Positions 23,604 through 32,218 of a DNA stretch of 64,000 bases are shown here, piece by piece (within the stretch, counting starts at the first letter, position 1; each line of letters starts with the position of its first letter). Source of the DNA: Thecamonas trahens ATCC 50062 (lineage: Eukaryota; Apusozoa; Apusomonadida; Apusomonadidae); the NCBI RefSeq assembly GCF_000142905.1, contig NW_013657643.1, forward strand, positions 1 to 64,000, read 5' to 3'. The position numbers and the translations under genes are program-made. Under the pieces are notes generated by a model that saw only the letters and a list, made by a program, of their open reading frames with translations, ran no database searches and had not been told where the DNA came from.

Positions 23604-25823
23604 ATGGAAAGCCCCCGTCTGCGCAAGGCCGTGGTGCCCATTGCCGGGCTCGGGACGCGTATGTTCCCCTTTACCGGTGCTGTGGCCAAGGCCTTCCTTC
23701 CCTTGGTCGACGCCCGTCGTGGTCATGTCGTTCCCTTCCTCCACGCCCTTCTCCTCGCCATTCTCAATGATCCGCTCTCGTCCATCGATCAGGTCGCCAT
23801 TGTCCTCTCGCCGGCTCAGCGGCCGATGATTGAATCCTACTTTGCCGGTGATGCTGAGGCTCTGTGGGCGCCTTATGCGGCAAAGTCGGAGGCTCATGCC
23901 GCCGCCGTGGCAGAGCTCGCCGTCATCGGCTCCAAGATGGTCCTCATCGATCAGCCCGTCCCGCGCGGCTTTGGCGATGCTGTCCTGGCCGCCGCCGACT
24001 TTGTCGCCCCGGACGAGTACTTTCTGCTCTGTCTCGGCGACCACTTTTACACTTCAAGCTCCTCCACGTCGTGCCTCGCCCAGCTCCTTGCCGCCTTTGC
24101 CGCTGCCCCGGGCCCGATGACCTCGGTCGGCCTCACCCCGCTCCGCACAGCTCCTGTGTCAGGCGTCCTTGTTGCTGCTCCGGACGCAGTCCTTGATGCT
24201 ACTCGCGCCTTTGATCTGGCCGACATGCTCGAGAAGCCCTCGGTCGAGCTGGCCGCCTCCTGCGCCGCCATCCCGGACTCGCTCGCCATCTCGCCGCCGC
24301 CAGCCGAGTTGAGCATTCTTTGCAACTTTGGCATGGACATTCTGCCGGTAGACGTCTTTGACAAGCTCGCCCGTCAGGGCCAGACTGCGTCCGGTGAGTG
24401 CGAGCTCCGGGTTGGCCAGCTCGACATCCTGCGCGAGCGCGGAACCCGCGGCGTGCTCATCGCCGGTGACCGCCACGACACCGGTCTTCCTCACGACTAC
24501 GCTGCCTCGTTTGTCGCCGGCTACCTCGCCTCGGCGCGCACTCTGCTCTTCAGTGACTCGTCCGGCCCGCCACCTGAGCTTGTCGCTGCCGCCGCCGCCC
24601 TCGCGCCTTGGACGCCTACCGCCGCCTCCGGCTGGGCGCCCGGCCGCATCGACGTCATGGGCGGCATTGCCGACTACTCGGGTTCACTTGTGCTCCAGCT
24701 GCCGACGCCCGACCGCGGCAACCTCGCGTTTGTGGCCCGCAGTCCTACCGACACCGGCTGCGAGCCTCATCTCTGTGCCTCATCGACCTGCGCCGAGCCA
24801 GCATCGTTTGCCCTCCCGATTGCAAGCCTGGTCGAGTGCGCCTCGCCCTCTGACGTCCGCAGCGCACTCGCCGCTGCCGCCGCACCACGTTGGGCCATGT
24901 ATGCGCTCGGCGTCGTCGGCCTCCTCCACGCCGAGTCGTGGATCGATCTCGGCGCTGAGCCGGGCGCAGACCTGCTGCTGGCCATCGCATCGAACCTGCC
25001 ACAGGGGAAGGGCCTGGCGTCGTCGGCCTCGGTCGAGGTTGCGGTTGCCAAGGCCTGCGTCGCCGCCTTTGGCGCCGCCCTCGACGACAAGGCCCTCGCC
25101 CTCCTGTGCCAGCGAGTCGAGAACTTTGTCGTCGGCGCCCCGTGTGGCATCATGGACCAGCTTGCCTGCGCGCTTGGCGCGCCCGGAGCGCTCCTCGCCA
25201 TCGTCTGCCGGCCGGCCCAAATTGACGGCCTCGTTGCTATCCCGCCCGGCCTCACCGTCATCGACGTCGACTCGGGCGCATCCCACGAGCTCGCCGACTC
25301 CGGCTCGGCCTATACCGTCGTTCGCGCCGCCGCGTTCATCGGCGCCAAGCTCCTCGGCGTCTCCTGTCTCACCGCCGATGTCACCGTTGCGCAGCTTGAC
25401 GCTCTTCTGCCGACCCTCCCCGAGACTCTCGAAGCCGACGGCTTTGTCGCCCGCTTTGGCAGCCTCGACGCGCACCTCGACGCCGGCGTCACCCCACTCG
25501 AGGCCGGCGTCGCCTATCCGGTCCGAGCCTCGGTCGCCCATGCCGTCCGCGAGCACCAGCGGGTTCGCCTCTTCCGGCAGCTGCTGGCGACTCCTGTCCC
25601 GGCCGCCGAGACTAAGGCGCTGCTCGGCGAGCTCATGCTCGCCTCGCACGCCTCCTACACCCGCCTCGGCCTCGGCAGCGCTGCCACCGACGCCATCGTC
25701 ACCCGCGCCGTCGCGCTCCCCGGCGTTTGGGGCGCAAAAGTCACCGGCGGCGGCGGCGGAGGTGTGGTCGCTATCCTCTGCGACGATCATGCCGTCGAGC
25801 TTGTCCGCTCTTCGTTTTCCTAA
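23604..25823 (+). CDS. Bifunctional GalU-type nucleotidyltransferase / L-arabinokinase-galactokinase-type GHMP kinase
   Basis: One uninterrupted 739-residue protein. Residues 1-305 are a GalU-like UTP:sugar-1-phosphate uridylyltransferase (VVPIAGLGTRMFPFTG, RGFGDAVL, LCLGDHFY). Residues about 345-739 are a GHMP sugar kinase closest in motif to plant L-arabinokinase: APGRIDVMGGIADYSG, the ATP loop LPQGKGLASSASVE, VENFVVGAPCGIMDQ and the C-terminal VTGGGGGGVVAIL. The kinase would make sugar-1-phosphate (L-arabinose or galactose) and the N-terminal domain would turn it into UDP-sugar. Flanked by PGM2 and an epimerase. The upstream gap may hide a 5' exon, but the N-terminus looks complete. Motifs fit arabinokinase best; the actual sugar is inferred. 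Confidence 0.88.
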   Translation: MESPRLRKAVVPIAGLGTRMFPFTGAVAKAFLPLVDARRGHVVPFLHALLLAILNDPLSSIDQVAIVLSPAQRPMIESYFAGDAEALWAPYAAKSEAHAAAVAELAVIGSKMVLIDQPVPRGFGDAVLAAADFVAPDEYFLLCLGDHFYTSSSSTSCLAQLLAAFAAAPGPMTSVGLTPLRTAPVSGVLVAAPDAVLDATRAFDLADMLEKPSVELAASCAAIPDSLAISPPPAELSILCNFGMDILPVDVFDKLARQGQTASGECELRVGQLDILRERGTRGVLIAGDRHDTGLPHDYAASFVAGYLASARTLLFSDSSGPPPELVAAAAALAPWTPTAASGWAPGRIDVMGGIADYSGSLVLQLPTPDRGNLAFVARSPTDTGCEPHLCASSTCAEPASFALPIASLVECASPSDVRSALAAAAAPRWAMYALGVVGLLHAESWIDLGAEPGADLLLAIASNLPQGKGLASSASVEVAVAKACVAAFGAALDDKALALLCQRVENFVVGAPCGIMDQLACALGAPGALLAIVCRPAQIDGLVAIPPGLTVIDVDSGASHELADSGSAYTVVRAAAFIGAKLLGVSCLTADVTVAQLDALLPTLPETLEADGFVARFGSLDAHLDAGVTPLEAGVAYPVRASVAHAVREHQRVRLFRQLLATPVPAAETKALLGELMLASHASYTRLGLGSAATDAIVTRAVALPGVWGAKVTGGGGGGVVAILCDDHAVELVRSSFS

Positions 25824-25857
25824 ACAAGAACACTCCTTGCGTATCTCTCATCTTTCG

Positions 25858-25925
25858 CTGCGAAGCTGTTGTCGCTGCCAAGCTGCTGTCGCTGCGAAGC
25901 TGCTGTCGCTGCGAAGCTGTTGTGA
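25858..25925. repeat. 17-bp tandem repeat, four copies
   Basis: Four 17-base units related to CTGCGAAGCTGCTGTCG, differing at one to four positions. It lies 34 bases after the stop of the GalU-kinase gene, probably in its 3' UTR. The odd period argues against a former coding repeat. Confidence 0.85.
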
Positions 25926-26055
25926 CGTTTGCATGCGCTTTGAGCTGCAAGTCAAAAATTTCGGGCAAACCGTTGGGCGGGCAATCATTCCGAGTACGAA
26001 CAAAGTAATAATACCTTTCCCCCCCTCTCCCCAACCTTGTTGCCTTCTCACCACC

Positions 26056-27485
26056 ATGGCCGGTACGTTATCCACCCACCCACACGTATGGTCTTTGCCA
26101 GTGCGGCACCAAGTACATGATACGAAAGAGCACGGTATCAACTATCCGTTCATGTCATCAATTTCCATCGCCCATCCCACCACCGTTCTCCATCCCCCAC
26201 GGAAAGTGGCAACCGATCGAGTGGTGGAGGGATGGCAGTCAGCCGCTGCCACCGGTGCGCCTCCTCCCGCACCGCATACTCATGCCATCTGACGTGTGCC
26301 ACTACAGATAACAGCACTTCGATCGAGATGCTCGAGCTCTCGGGCCTCCGCGCGCTTGTGACGGGCGGCGCCGGCTTTATTGGCTCGCACCTGGTCGACG
26401 CATGTCTCGCCGCCGGCATGACCGTCCGCGTCCTCGACTGCCTCATGGAGGCCTCGCATGGTGCTGGTGCCGATTGGCCCGAGTACCTGCCGGAGAGCGT
26501 GGAGAAGATGTACGGCTCGGTGGCGGTGCGCGAGGATGTGTTCAAGGCGCTGACCAACATCGACGTTGTCTTCCACATGAGCTCCATCGGCGGCCTTGTT
26601 GAGGGCTCCGTCTTTATGCACGAGAACGCGACGGGCATGGCACTTATGTTTGACGTCATTGCCCAGCACAAGCTTCCCATCAAGAAGATCGTTGTCGCCT
26701 CCTCGCAGGGCATCTACGGTGAGGGCCGCTACGCCTCGCCCGACGGCACCGAGTTCTCGCTCGCCGGCACCGGCGAAGTCGGCATGCGCAAGGAGGCCGA
26801 TCTCGACAACGGCATGTGGGAGGTCCGCTGTCCGAAGACCGGCGAGCCGACAACGGGCGCGTGTGTGCCCGAGTGCCAGACGCCGATGCCGGCGAGCCCG
26901 TACGCCATCTCCAAGATGGCTGTCGAGCAGCTGGCCCTCGTCATGGGCCGCGCCCAGGGCATCCCCACCGTTGCGCTCCGCTTCGGCCTCACCTACGGCC
27001 CGCGGCAGTCGGTCAAGAACGCGTACTCGGGCATCGTCTCCATCTTCTCCACCATGATCCTCAACGGCAAGAACCCGATCATCTACGAGGACGGCCTGCA
27101 GACCCGCGACTTTACCTTTGTCGCTGACAACGTCGCCGCCCAGCTGCTGGTCATGCGCGACCCGCGCGCCAACTACCAGGTCTTTAACGTCTCCACCGGC
27201 GTCGCCACCACCCTCAACGAGGTTGTCGAGATCCTCGCCAACGAGTACGGCCGCCCTGAACTGACCGGCTCCCGCCCGGGCAAGTACCGCCTCATCGACG
27301 CCCGCCACCTCGTCCTCGACTCATCGCGCCTCCGCGCCCTCGGCTGGGCCCCGCAGTACACCGCCGCCATGGGCCTCAAGGCCCAGGCCACTTGGATCAA
27401 GACCCTGGGCGAGGTCAAGGACTACTTCTCCGACACAATGACCAAGCAGGAGGGTGCCTCGTTTGTCCGCGGCTCCAAGGCGTAG
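26056..27485 (+). CDS. NAD-dependent sugar-nucleotide epimerase/dehydratase (extended SDR)
   Basis: Epimerises or otherwise modifies a nucleotide sugar using tightly bound NAD. Rossmann motif VTGGAGFIGSHLVD near the N-terminus, SSQGIYGEG as the Ser/Thr site, and catalytic YAISK (Tyr-x3-Lys), followed by LRFGLTYGPRQ. I read a seven-base first coding exon (26056-26062, ATG GCC G) with a GTACGT donor and acceptor CTACAG at 26307, giving a protein that starts MADNSTSIEMLELSG; 394 residues in all. Without that exon, the internal ATG at the MLELSG position would serve. The location next to the GalU-kinase fusion suggests a UDP-sugar 4-epimerase role (UDP-galactose/glucose or UDP-arabinose/xylose); specificity is not readable. 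Confidence 0.85.
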
Positions 27486-27586
27486 CCCGCTGATCATGGC
27501 TTCCTCGTTTTGTACCAATACACATACTCACGCTGCCGCGCGCTTTATCCCTCCAAAATTCCAGCCTGCCATCCGCCGACGTGCGC

Positions 27587-29059
27587 TTACGCAATCGAGA
27601 CGCTCGGCACGTCCTGGAGCCACGATGAAATGAGCTCAAACTCCTGCTTGCGGGCGTCGATGACCGACTGCGGGTCGGCCGGATCCGACCACCGCAGGTC
27701 GAGGTGGTGAGCGCCGTGCTCGATGACAATGGCCACGACCGAGTCCGAGACTGTCTTGGTCACGCCGCCGCTGATCCACGGGTCCAGGACGCCATTGGAG
27801 AGGATGATGTTCGACGCGGCCTCGAGGTTGTTCGAGCCGTAGTACGTCTGAGCCCAGTACGGGCGTGGCATGACGCCAAACTGCTGCATGCAAGCCTCCT
27901 CGTATGCCGTCAGGTTGAACGGCGCCGGCCAGAACATGTCCGTCGTCCCGGTCTGGGTGATGGGGAACACCATCTCGGTGCAAGCCTGAAAGTCCCACGG
28001 AGTCATGTTGCCGAGGTTCGGCGAGAGCTGCGCGTAAATGTCAAAGCACTCGGCGTCGCCGGTCCCGTTCCAGTACACTCCGGCAGCGAGGCCAAAGGCG
28101 GCGATCCGCTCGGCATCGGTCGGCTGCGTCGGCAGAGCCGTCGCGTACTTGCACGACACGTTCACCGGGTTGCCGGGCATCGGCCGCAGAAAGTCCGACG
28201 GCGCCGGGTAGTCGAGCATCGACATGTACGCAAACGCAGAGTTGCTCCACTCGAACACCTGGTCGACGTCGGCCTGGCTCTCCACAGGCTTGCACGTCCG
28301 CAGCGCATCGCCAATTGCCCGCCGCCCGCTCGCCGTCGTCCGCATCTCAGGCAGCACGTTGTTGTACACCTGCCGGATGTTGTCCGCGCACCCAGGCGCA
28401 GCATCGGCAAAGTCACGCGTGATGACCGCGTTGTACGCTGTCGGATCCACAAGGCCCTCAAACTCCAGAATCGGCGCAGACGCCGCCAGCGAGCCCTTGA
28501 CCAGCGCAGGGTACTTGACCCGAATCCATGCCGCGAGCATCCCGCCGTACGAGCCGCCAAAGGCAATGACCTCGGACTTGTCCAGGCCCTTGTACTCACC
28601 CAGAAGCTTGCCCTGCTGGATCTGCACCAGCAGATGCGCATAGTCCGCGAGGGCCTGCTCCGACGAGCACAGCCGGATGTTCTCGGGCGTGAACGAGTCG
28701 GCGCCAAACGGGAGCGTCTCGCCATAGTACCGATGCTCGATGAAGAGGACAAAGGCCCCGAGCCGCTCGGCAAACTCAAAGATGAGCCCGGTGTTGTTGT
28801 AGAACGAGACAATGTCGCCCTCGTTGCCCGTGTAGAGGAAAATCGGGCCGCCCGTCCGCTCGTCGTAGTACTTGTCCGTGAAGATCATCCGCTGCTTGAA
28901 CGTCGTCGCTCCGTCGGCGCCACGGGTGGTAAAGTCAAAGTGGTCCAGCTCCTGCGTCACCCACTGGGTGGTGTACGCCGGCGACGCACCCTCGCTGCCC
29001 ACCGCCACATACACCACAGCCACCGCCAACATTGCTGCATACGTCATACTCCTCACCAT
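27587..29059 (-). CDS. Serine carboxypeptidase S28 family (lysosomal Pro-X carboxypeptidase / DPP7-like)
   Basis: Secreted or lysosomal peptidase that cleaves next to proline. A 490-residue protein starting at 29059 with a signal peptide (MVRSMTYAAMLAVAVVYVAV). Mature features: ELDHFDF near the N-terminus, GPIFLYTGNEGD, LFIEHRYYGE, nucleophile motif GGSYGG near residue 170, Asp in LDPW near 427 and His in GAHHLDL near 453, the complete S28 triad. Several N-glycosylation sequons and Cys residues fit an exported enzyme. Whether it is a carboxypeptidase (PRCP) or dipeptidyl peptidase (DPP7) cannot be told. A (CCCT)n tract lies immediately upstream. Confidence 0.92.
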   Translation of the reverse strand: MVRSMTYAAMLAVAVVYVAVGSEGASPAYTTQWVTQELDHFDFTTRGADGATTFKQRMIFTDKYYDERTGGPIFLYTGNEGDIVSFYNNTGLIFEFAERLGAFVLFIEHRYYGETLPFGADSFTPENIRLCSSEQALADYAHLLVQIQQGKLLGEYKGLDKSEVIAFGGSYGGMLAAWIRVKYPALVKGSLAASAPILEFEGLVDPTAYNAVITRDFADAAPGCADNIRQVYNNVLPEMRTTASGRRAIGDALRTCKPVESQADVDQVFEWSNSAFAYMSMLDYPAPSDFLRPMPGNPVNVSCKYATALPTQPTDAERIAAFGLAAGVYWNGTGDAECFDIYAQLSPNLGNMTPWDFQACTEMVFPITQTGTTDMFWPAPFNLTAYEEACMQQFGVMPRPYWAQTYYGSNNLEAASNIILSNGVLDPWISGGVTKTVSDSVVAIVIEHGAHHLDLRWSDPADPQSVIDARKQEFELISSWLQDVPSVSIA

Positions 29060-29091
29060 GATGATTGGCGAGTCAAGTCTGCCCTGCCCTG

Positions 29092-29139
29092 CCCTCCCTC
29101 CCTCCCTCCCTCCCTCCCTCCCTCCCTCCCTCCCTCCCT
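29092..29139. repeat. (CCCT)n microsatellite
   Basis: About twelve copies of CCCT upstream of the S28 peptidase start; pyrimidine-rich on the plus strand. Probably in the promoter or 5' UTR. Confidence 0.9.
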
Positions 29140-29181
29140 GTCCATACCACGGCACTCGTTTTGCTTTGCTACACACGCCAC

Positions 29182-30399
29182 CTACCTCTCGGCCACATTG
29201 CGCTCGACGACTACGAGACAGGGATCTGGGTCGGCCACGGCCTCGATTGACGAGTTGCCTGTGGGATCGTCGAGGATAACGGTGAACGGGAGCTCGTCCT
29301 CACCGGCGATGCACGCGTCGAGCCGTGCCAGGAACGCCGCCCATGGAGCAGCATCGTCGCTGCTACGCGAGGCAGCGCCCAGCTGTTGGCGCACGTCAGC
29401 GAGCAGACCCTCGACCGTCGTCACCTTGCCGCCCAGCGTTCCTGGCTTCAGCCGGAGGCCGAGCTCGGGCACCTCGATCCCTGCTGTCTCGGTCTTGATC
29501 ACTTGGCGGCCGAGATCGCTGCGCTCGTTGACGGTGAGCGTGTGCGTTCGGCCGCACCTGCTCGGCGTCGCCGTCGTTCGAACGTCGTTGGTCTTGTACC
29601 CGCAGCCCTCGCAGACAAAGCCCGAGACTGTGGTCTCGTTAAAGTGCGGAACCTGCATCACAATCGTTCGCACTGTTCCGGGCATCGAGCACATCCCGCA
29701 CTCGACCGCCATGCTCACCACCTCCTCTGCCACCACCGCCAGCTCGTCCTCAATCTCGCTGTTTGGCCCAATGTACGACGCTCCCGACGGATCGTGAATT
29801 GTCAGCGTGAACGCCATGGCCCCGCGTAGACACGCTTCGAGCTGGTCCACAATCTCGTCGATCCGAGCCGCGGCCTCGGGCTCCTGGATCCGCCGCACCG
29901 GCTGCATCGCACTCAGCCCAACACACGCACGTCGCAGCAGCCTCTCCACCGTCGTTAGCTCGGCTTGTCCTGCCGCTGGCGCCCGGAACCCAATCTCCGG
30001 CACCTCCCAGCTCGCCGTCGCCGATCGAACCACTTCCCGACCCAAGTCGGCGCTTCCCGCCATCACCTCGGACATCGCCGCCTCGACGGCCCCTTCCCGC
30101 AAATGGCACACATCAGACATAACCACAGTGGCCTCTGCCGAGCACTCGTCACATTCAAAGACCACAACATCCAGACCTGCCGCCCACCAGCTGTGAGTTG
30201 CTTCGATGGCTTGCCCCATGCAGCGAGCGCAGCCGCTGCTTGCACCACACCTTTACACGCTCGCCACAGGCAGCAACGTACAGCCGAGTCCCGACACGTC
30301 GACGCTCTCCGCACGTCCCGACCCCACTGCTCCACAGTCTGCGCACTCGACCGGCACGTGTCTTGTGCTCGTCCCACCCCCGCCCTCGGTGTCTGTCAT
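29182..30399 (-). CDS. ZPR1: ZPR1-type zinc-finger protein
   Basis: ZPR1 binds eEF1A as a folding chaperone and, in animals, receptor tyrosine kinases and SMN. It has two tandem halves, each a C4 zinc finger plus a beta domain. Exon 1 (30282-30399) supplies the first CxxC (VECADCGAV). A 105-base intron with GTACGT donor is removed, and exon 2 (29182-30176) continues with LDVVVFECDEC. The join leaves exactly 25 residues between the two CxxC pairs, as in the family, which is why this acceptor was chosen. The second finger is classical (CGMCSMPGTVRTIVMQVPHF ... CEGCGYK). Total 370 residues, shorter than animal ZPR1. The first finger is poorly conserved in its core. Confidence 0.88.
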
Positions 30400-30443
30400 G
30401 TCGAGGTGACCGAGCGACGAGTGCTGCGCGTCGCGAGCTGCAC

Positions 30444-31934
30444 TCACCCACGCCGCTTCCGCATGCCGCGCACTCGCTTGCCAGCGGGCGAGTCATCATC
30501 TTCACGCCGCCGCTTCCGCTTCGTCTTGGGCTTGTTTCGGCCCTTGGCCGCGGCCTTGGACTTGGATGTCTGCTTGCCACGCAGTCGCTTGGCCGCCAGC
30601 AACTCCTGTCGTGACTGGCCGACCGGGAGTGCGGCCATGGCCATCGTGAGCGCCGCGGCGTCATCGGCACGGGTCGAGACCCAGAACTCGTCGGATCCGA
30701 GGTCGGAGACTGTGCGCCCGGGCGTAAAGGTGACTTGCTCCACACGCGCCGGCACCGGCGACTGCGGCCCATCGTCCTCCGAGCTGGACCCTGGGACGCA
30801 TGCTTGCGTCGGCGGGGCCTTGGAACTCGGCTGGACTGACACAGGTGTCATCGTTGGCCGTGGTAGCGCCATCCGCGGCGTGCTGGGCGTCAGCGGCCCG
30901 TACTGTAGCACTCTCAGCCGGTTCGGCCGTGAGAGCGTCAGATGCGGCCGGGCTGCCTCAGCGGCATGCCCGGCGAGCCTCACCGGCGTCGTCTCTGGTC
31001 CGATACCGTCGTTGCTGTCCTCATCATCGTTGGAGACCGATGGAAGGCACACTGGCGGCGCTGGTTGCACCGTCGGTTTGGGCGCAGATAGTCGCGGTGG
31101 CGCAGGTGTCGGCGCGCCGCCGGCGTTGGATCCTGCGTCGGAATCCGAGTCAGACGCCAGCACGCACAGGCTGCCGCCATTGTCTACTCGGCTCGTACCC
31201 ACCGTCGGCCGCACTCGCGTCAACATTCGCCACATCGAGCCCGGTGTCGAGATCGAGACGTTGAGCGCTGCTGGCCCCTCGCTCCTCTCGGCTCCAGCTC
31301 CACATTCGCTCGACGACGACGAGCCCTCCAGCTTTCGCAGAAACGAGGCGTTGATAGCCGCTGATGATGACGAAGACACCGAGTCTGCCACCGACACCGT
31401 CGACTCCTCACCAGAGCCCGACTCGGTCTCGGGCACCAGGACCTGCGAGAGGCCCGGTGACCTGACCGGCGAGCTGGAGGCCACCGGCGAGTCTTCCACC
31501 ACCCAGTTGTTGAACGACGGCGACCGGCCGATCCGCACTGGTGACGAGGCTTGTGGCCGAGGCGATGCCGACGCACGCGACCGTGGCGAGAGCGAAGCCT
31601 GCTGCGAGTGCGATGGCGACGAGTGCGGCGAGTTGGAAGCTTGCGATGAAAAGGAAAAGACTCTGGCCAGCGCCGACGGCGTCCGCTTGAGCGCCGGCGG
31701 TGTGATGACGATGGGCAGATCCATGGGCGAGTCCAAATACGACACTTGCTGCTTCTGTTTCTCTTCCATCGCCCGACTCGAGCCACGCCGCATGGAGCCA
31801 TGTCGGCGCGAGGATGTGGCGACTCGGCTGCTCCTCGCTGAGCCATTCGCTCCCCGCGGCGTCGTTGGCGCGCGGGCACCACCAGGCACAAGCCGGACCC
31901 GTGTCTGCCTAGCCTTTCGCGTTGTCCGTGGCAT
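30444..31934 (-). CDS. Ser/Pro-rich, probably nuclear protein of unknown function
   Basis: Not recognised. A single 496-residue frame from the ATG at 31934 (MPRTTRKARQTRVRL). Most of it is low-complexity Ser/Pro/Ala with many SP sites (possible CDK or MAPK targets) and acidic Ser clusters. The C-terminus from about residue 455 is strongly basic (KSKAAAKGRNKPKTKRKRRR), suggesting nuclear or nucleolar location. A 22-base poly-C tract at 32007-32028 lies upstream. Head to tail with ZPR1, whose start is only 45 bases from this stop. Possibly mostly disordered. Confidence 0.6.
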   Translation of the reverse strand: MPRTTRKARQTRVRLVPGGARAPTTPRGANGSARSSRVATSSRRHGSMRRGSSRAMEEKQKQQVSYLDSPMDLPIVITPPALKRTPSALARVFSFSSQASNSPHSSPSHSQQASLSPRSRASASPRPQASSPVRIGRSPSFNNWVVEDSPVASSSPVRSPGLSQVLVPETESGSGEESTVSVADSVSSSSSAAINASFLRKLEGSSSSSECGAGAERSEGPAALNVSISTPGSMWRMLTRVRPTVGTSRVDNGGSLCVLASDSDSDAGSNAGGAPTPAPPRLSAPKPTVQPAPPVCLPSVSNDDEDSNDGIGPETTPVRLAGHAAEAARPHLTLSRPNRLRVLQYGPLTPSTPRMALPRPTMTPVSVQPSSKAPPTQACVPGSSSEDDGPQSPVPARVEQVTFTPGRTVSDLGSDEFWVSTRADDAAALTMAMAALPVGQSRQELLAAKRLRGKQTSKSKAAAKGRNKPKTKRKRRREDDDSPAGKRVRGMRKRRG

Positions 31935-32006
31935 GCTCTCTGCCCTCTGCCTCGTACACGCAGCGAGCAGTGTTCCCTCTTCTCCCACCCTCCCTCCCTC
32001 CCTCCT

Positions 32007-32028
32007 CCCCCCCCCCCCCCCCCCCCCC
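32007..32028. repeat. Poly-C tract (22 C)
   Basis: Homopolymer upstream of the gene starting at 31934. Similar poly-C or poly-G tracts occur at 16499-16519, 45353-45373 and 54731-54748 in introns or promoters, never in coding exons. Confidence 0.9.
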
Positions 32029-32218
32029 ACCCCCCACCCCACCCGCGTCACACCAGCTGCTACGCAACACCAAGCTACCGAACCCTACCTACCACTTCTT
32101 CCAATGTCTTCCTTTAACATGTCCACGCTCTTGCCGCTTGCGTCGAAAAGCCGGCATATACCGCCGAGACGCGGCGCACGGCGGAGTCCAGAAAGGGTCG
32201 TGGTTTGGTGACTAAACC

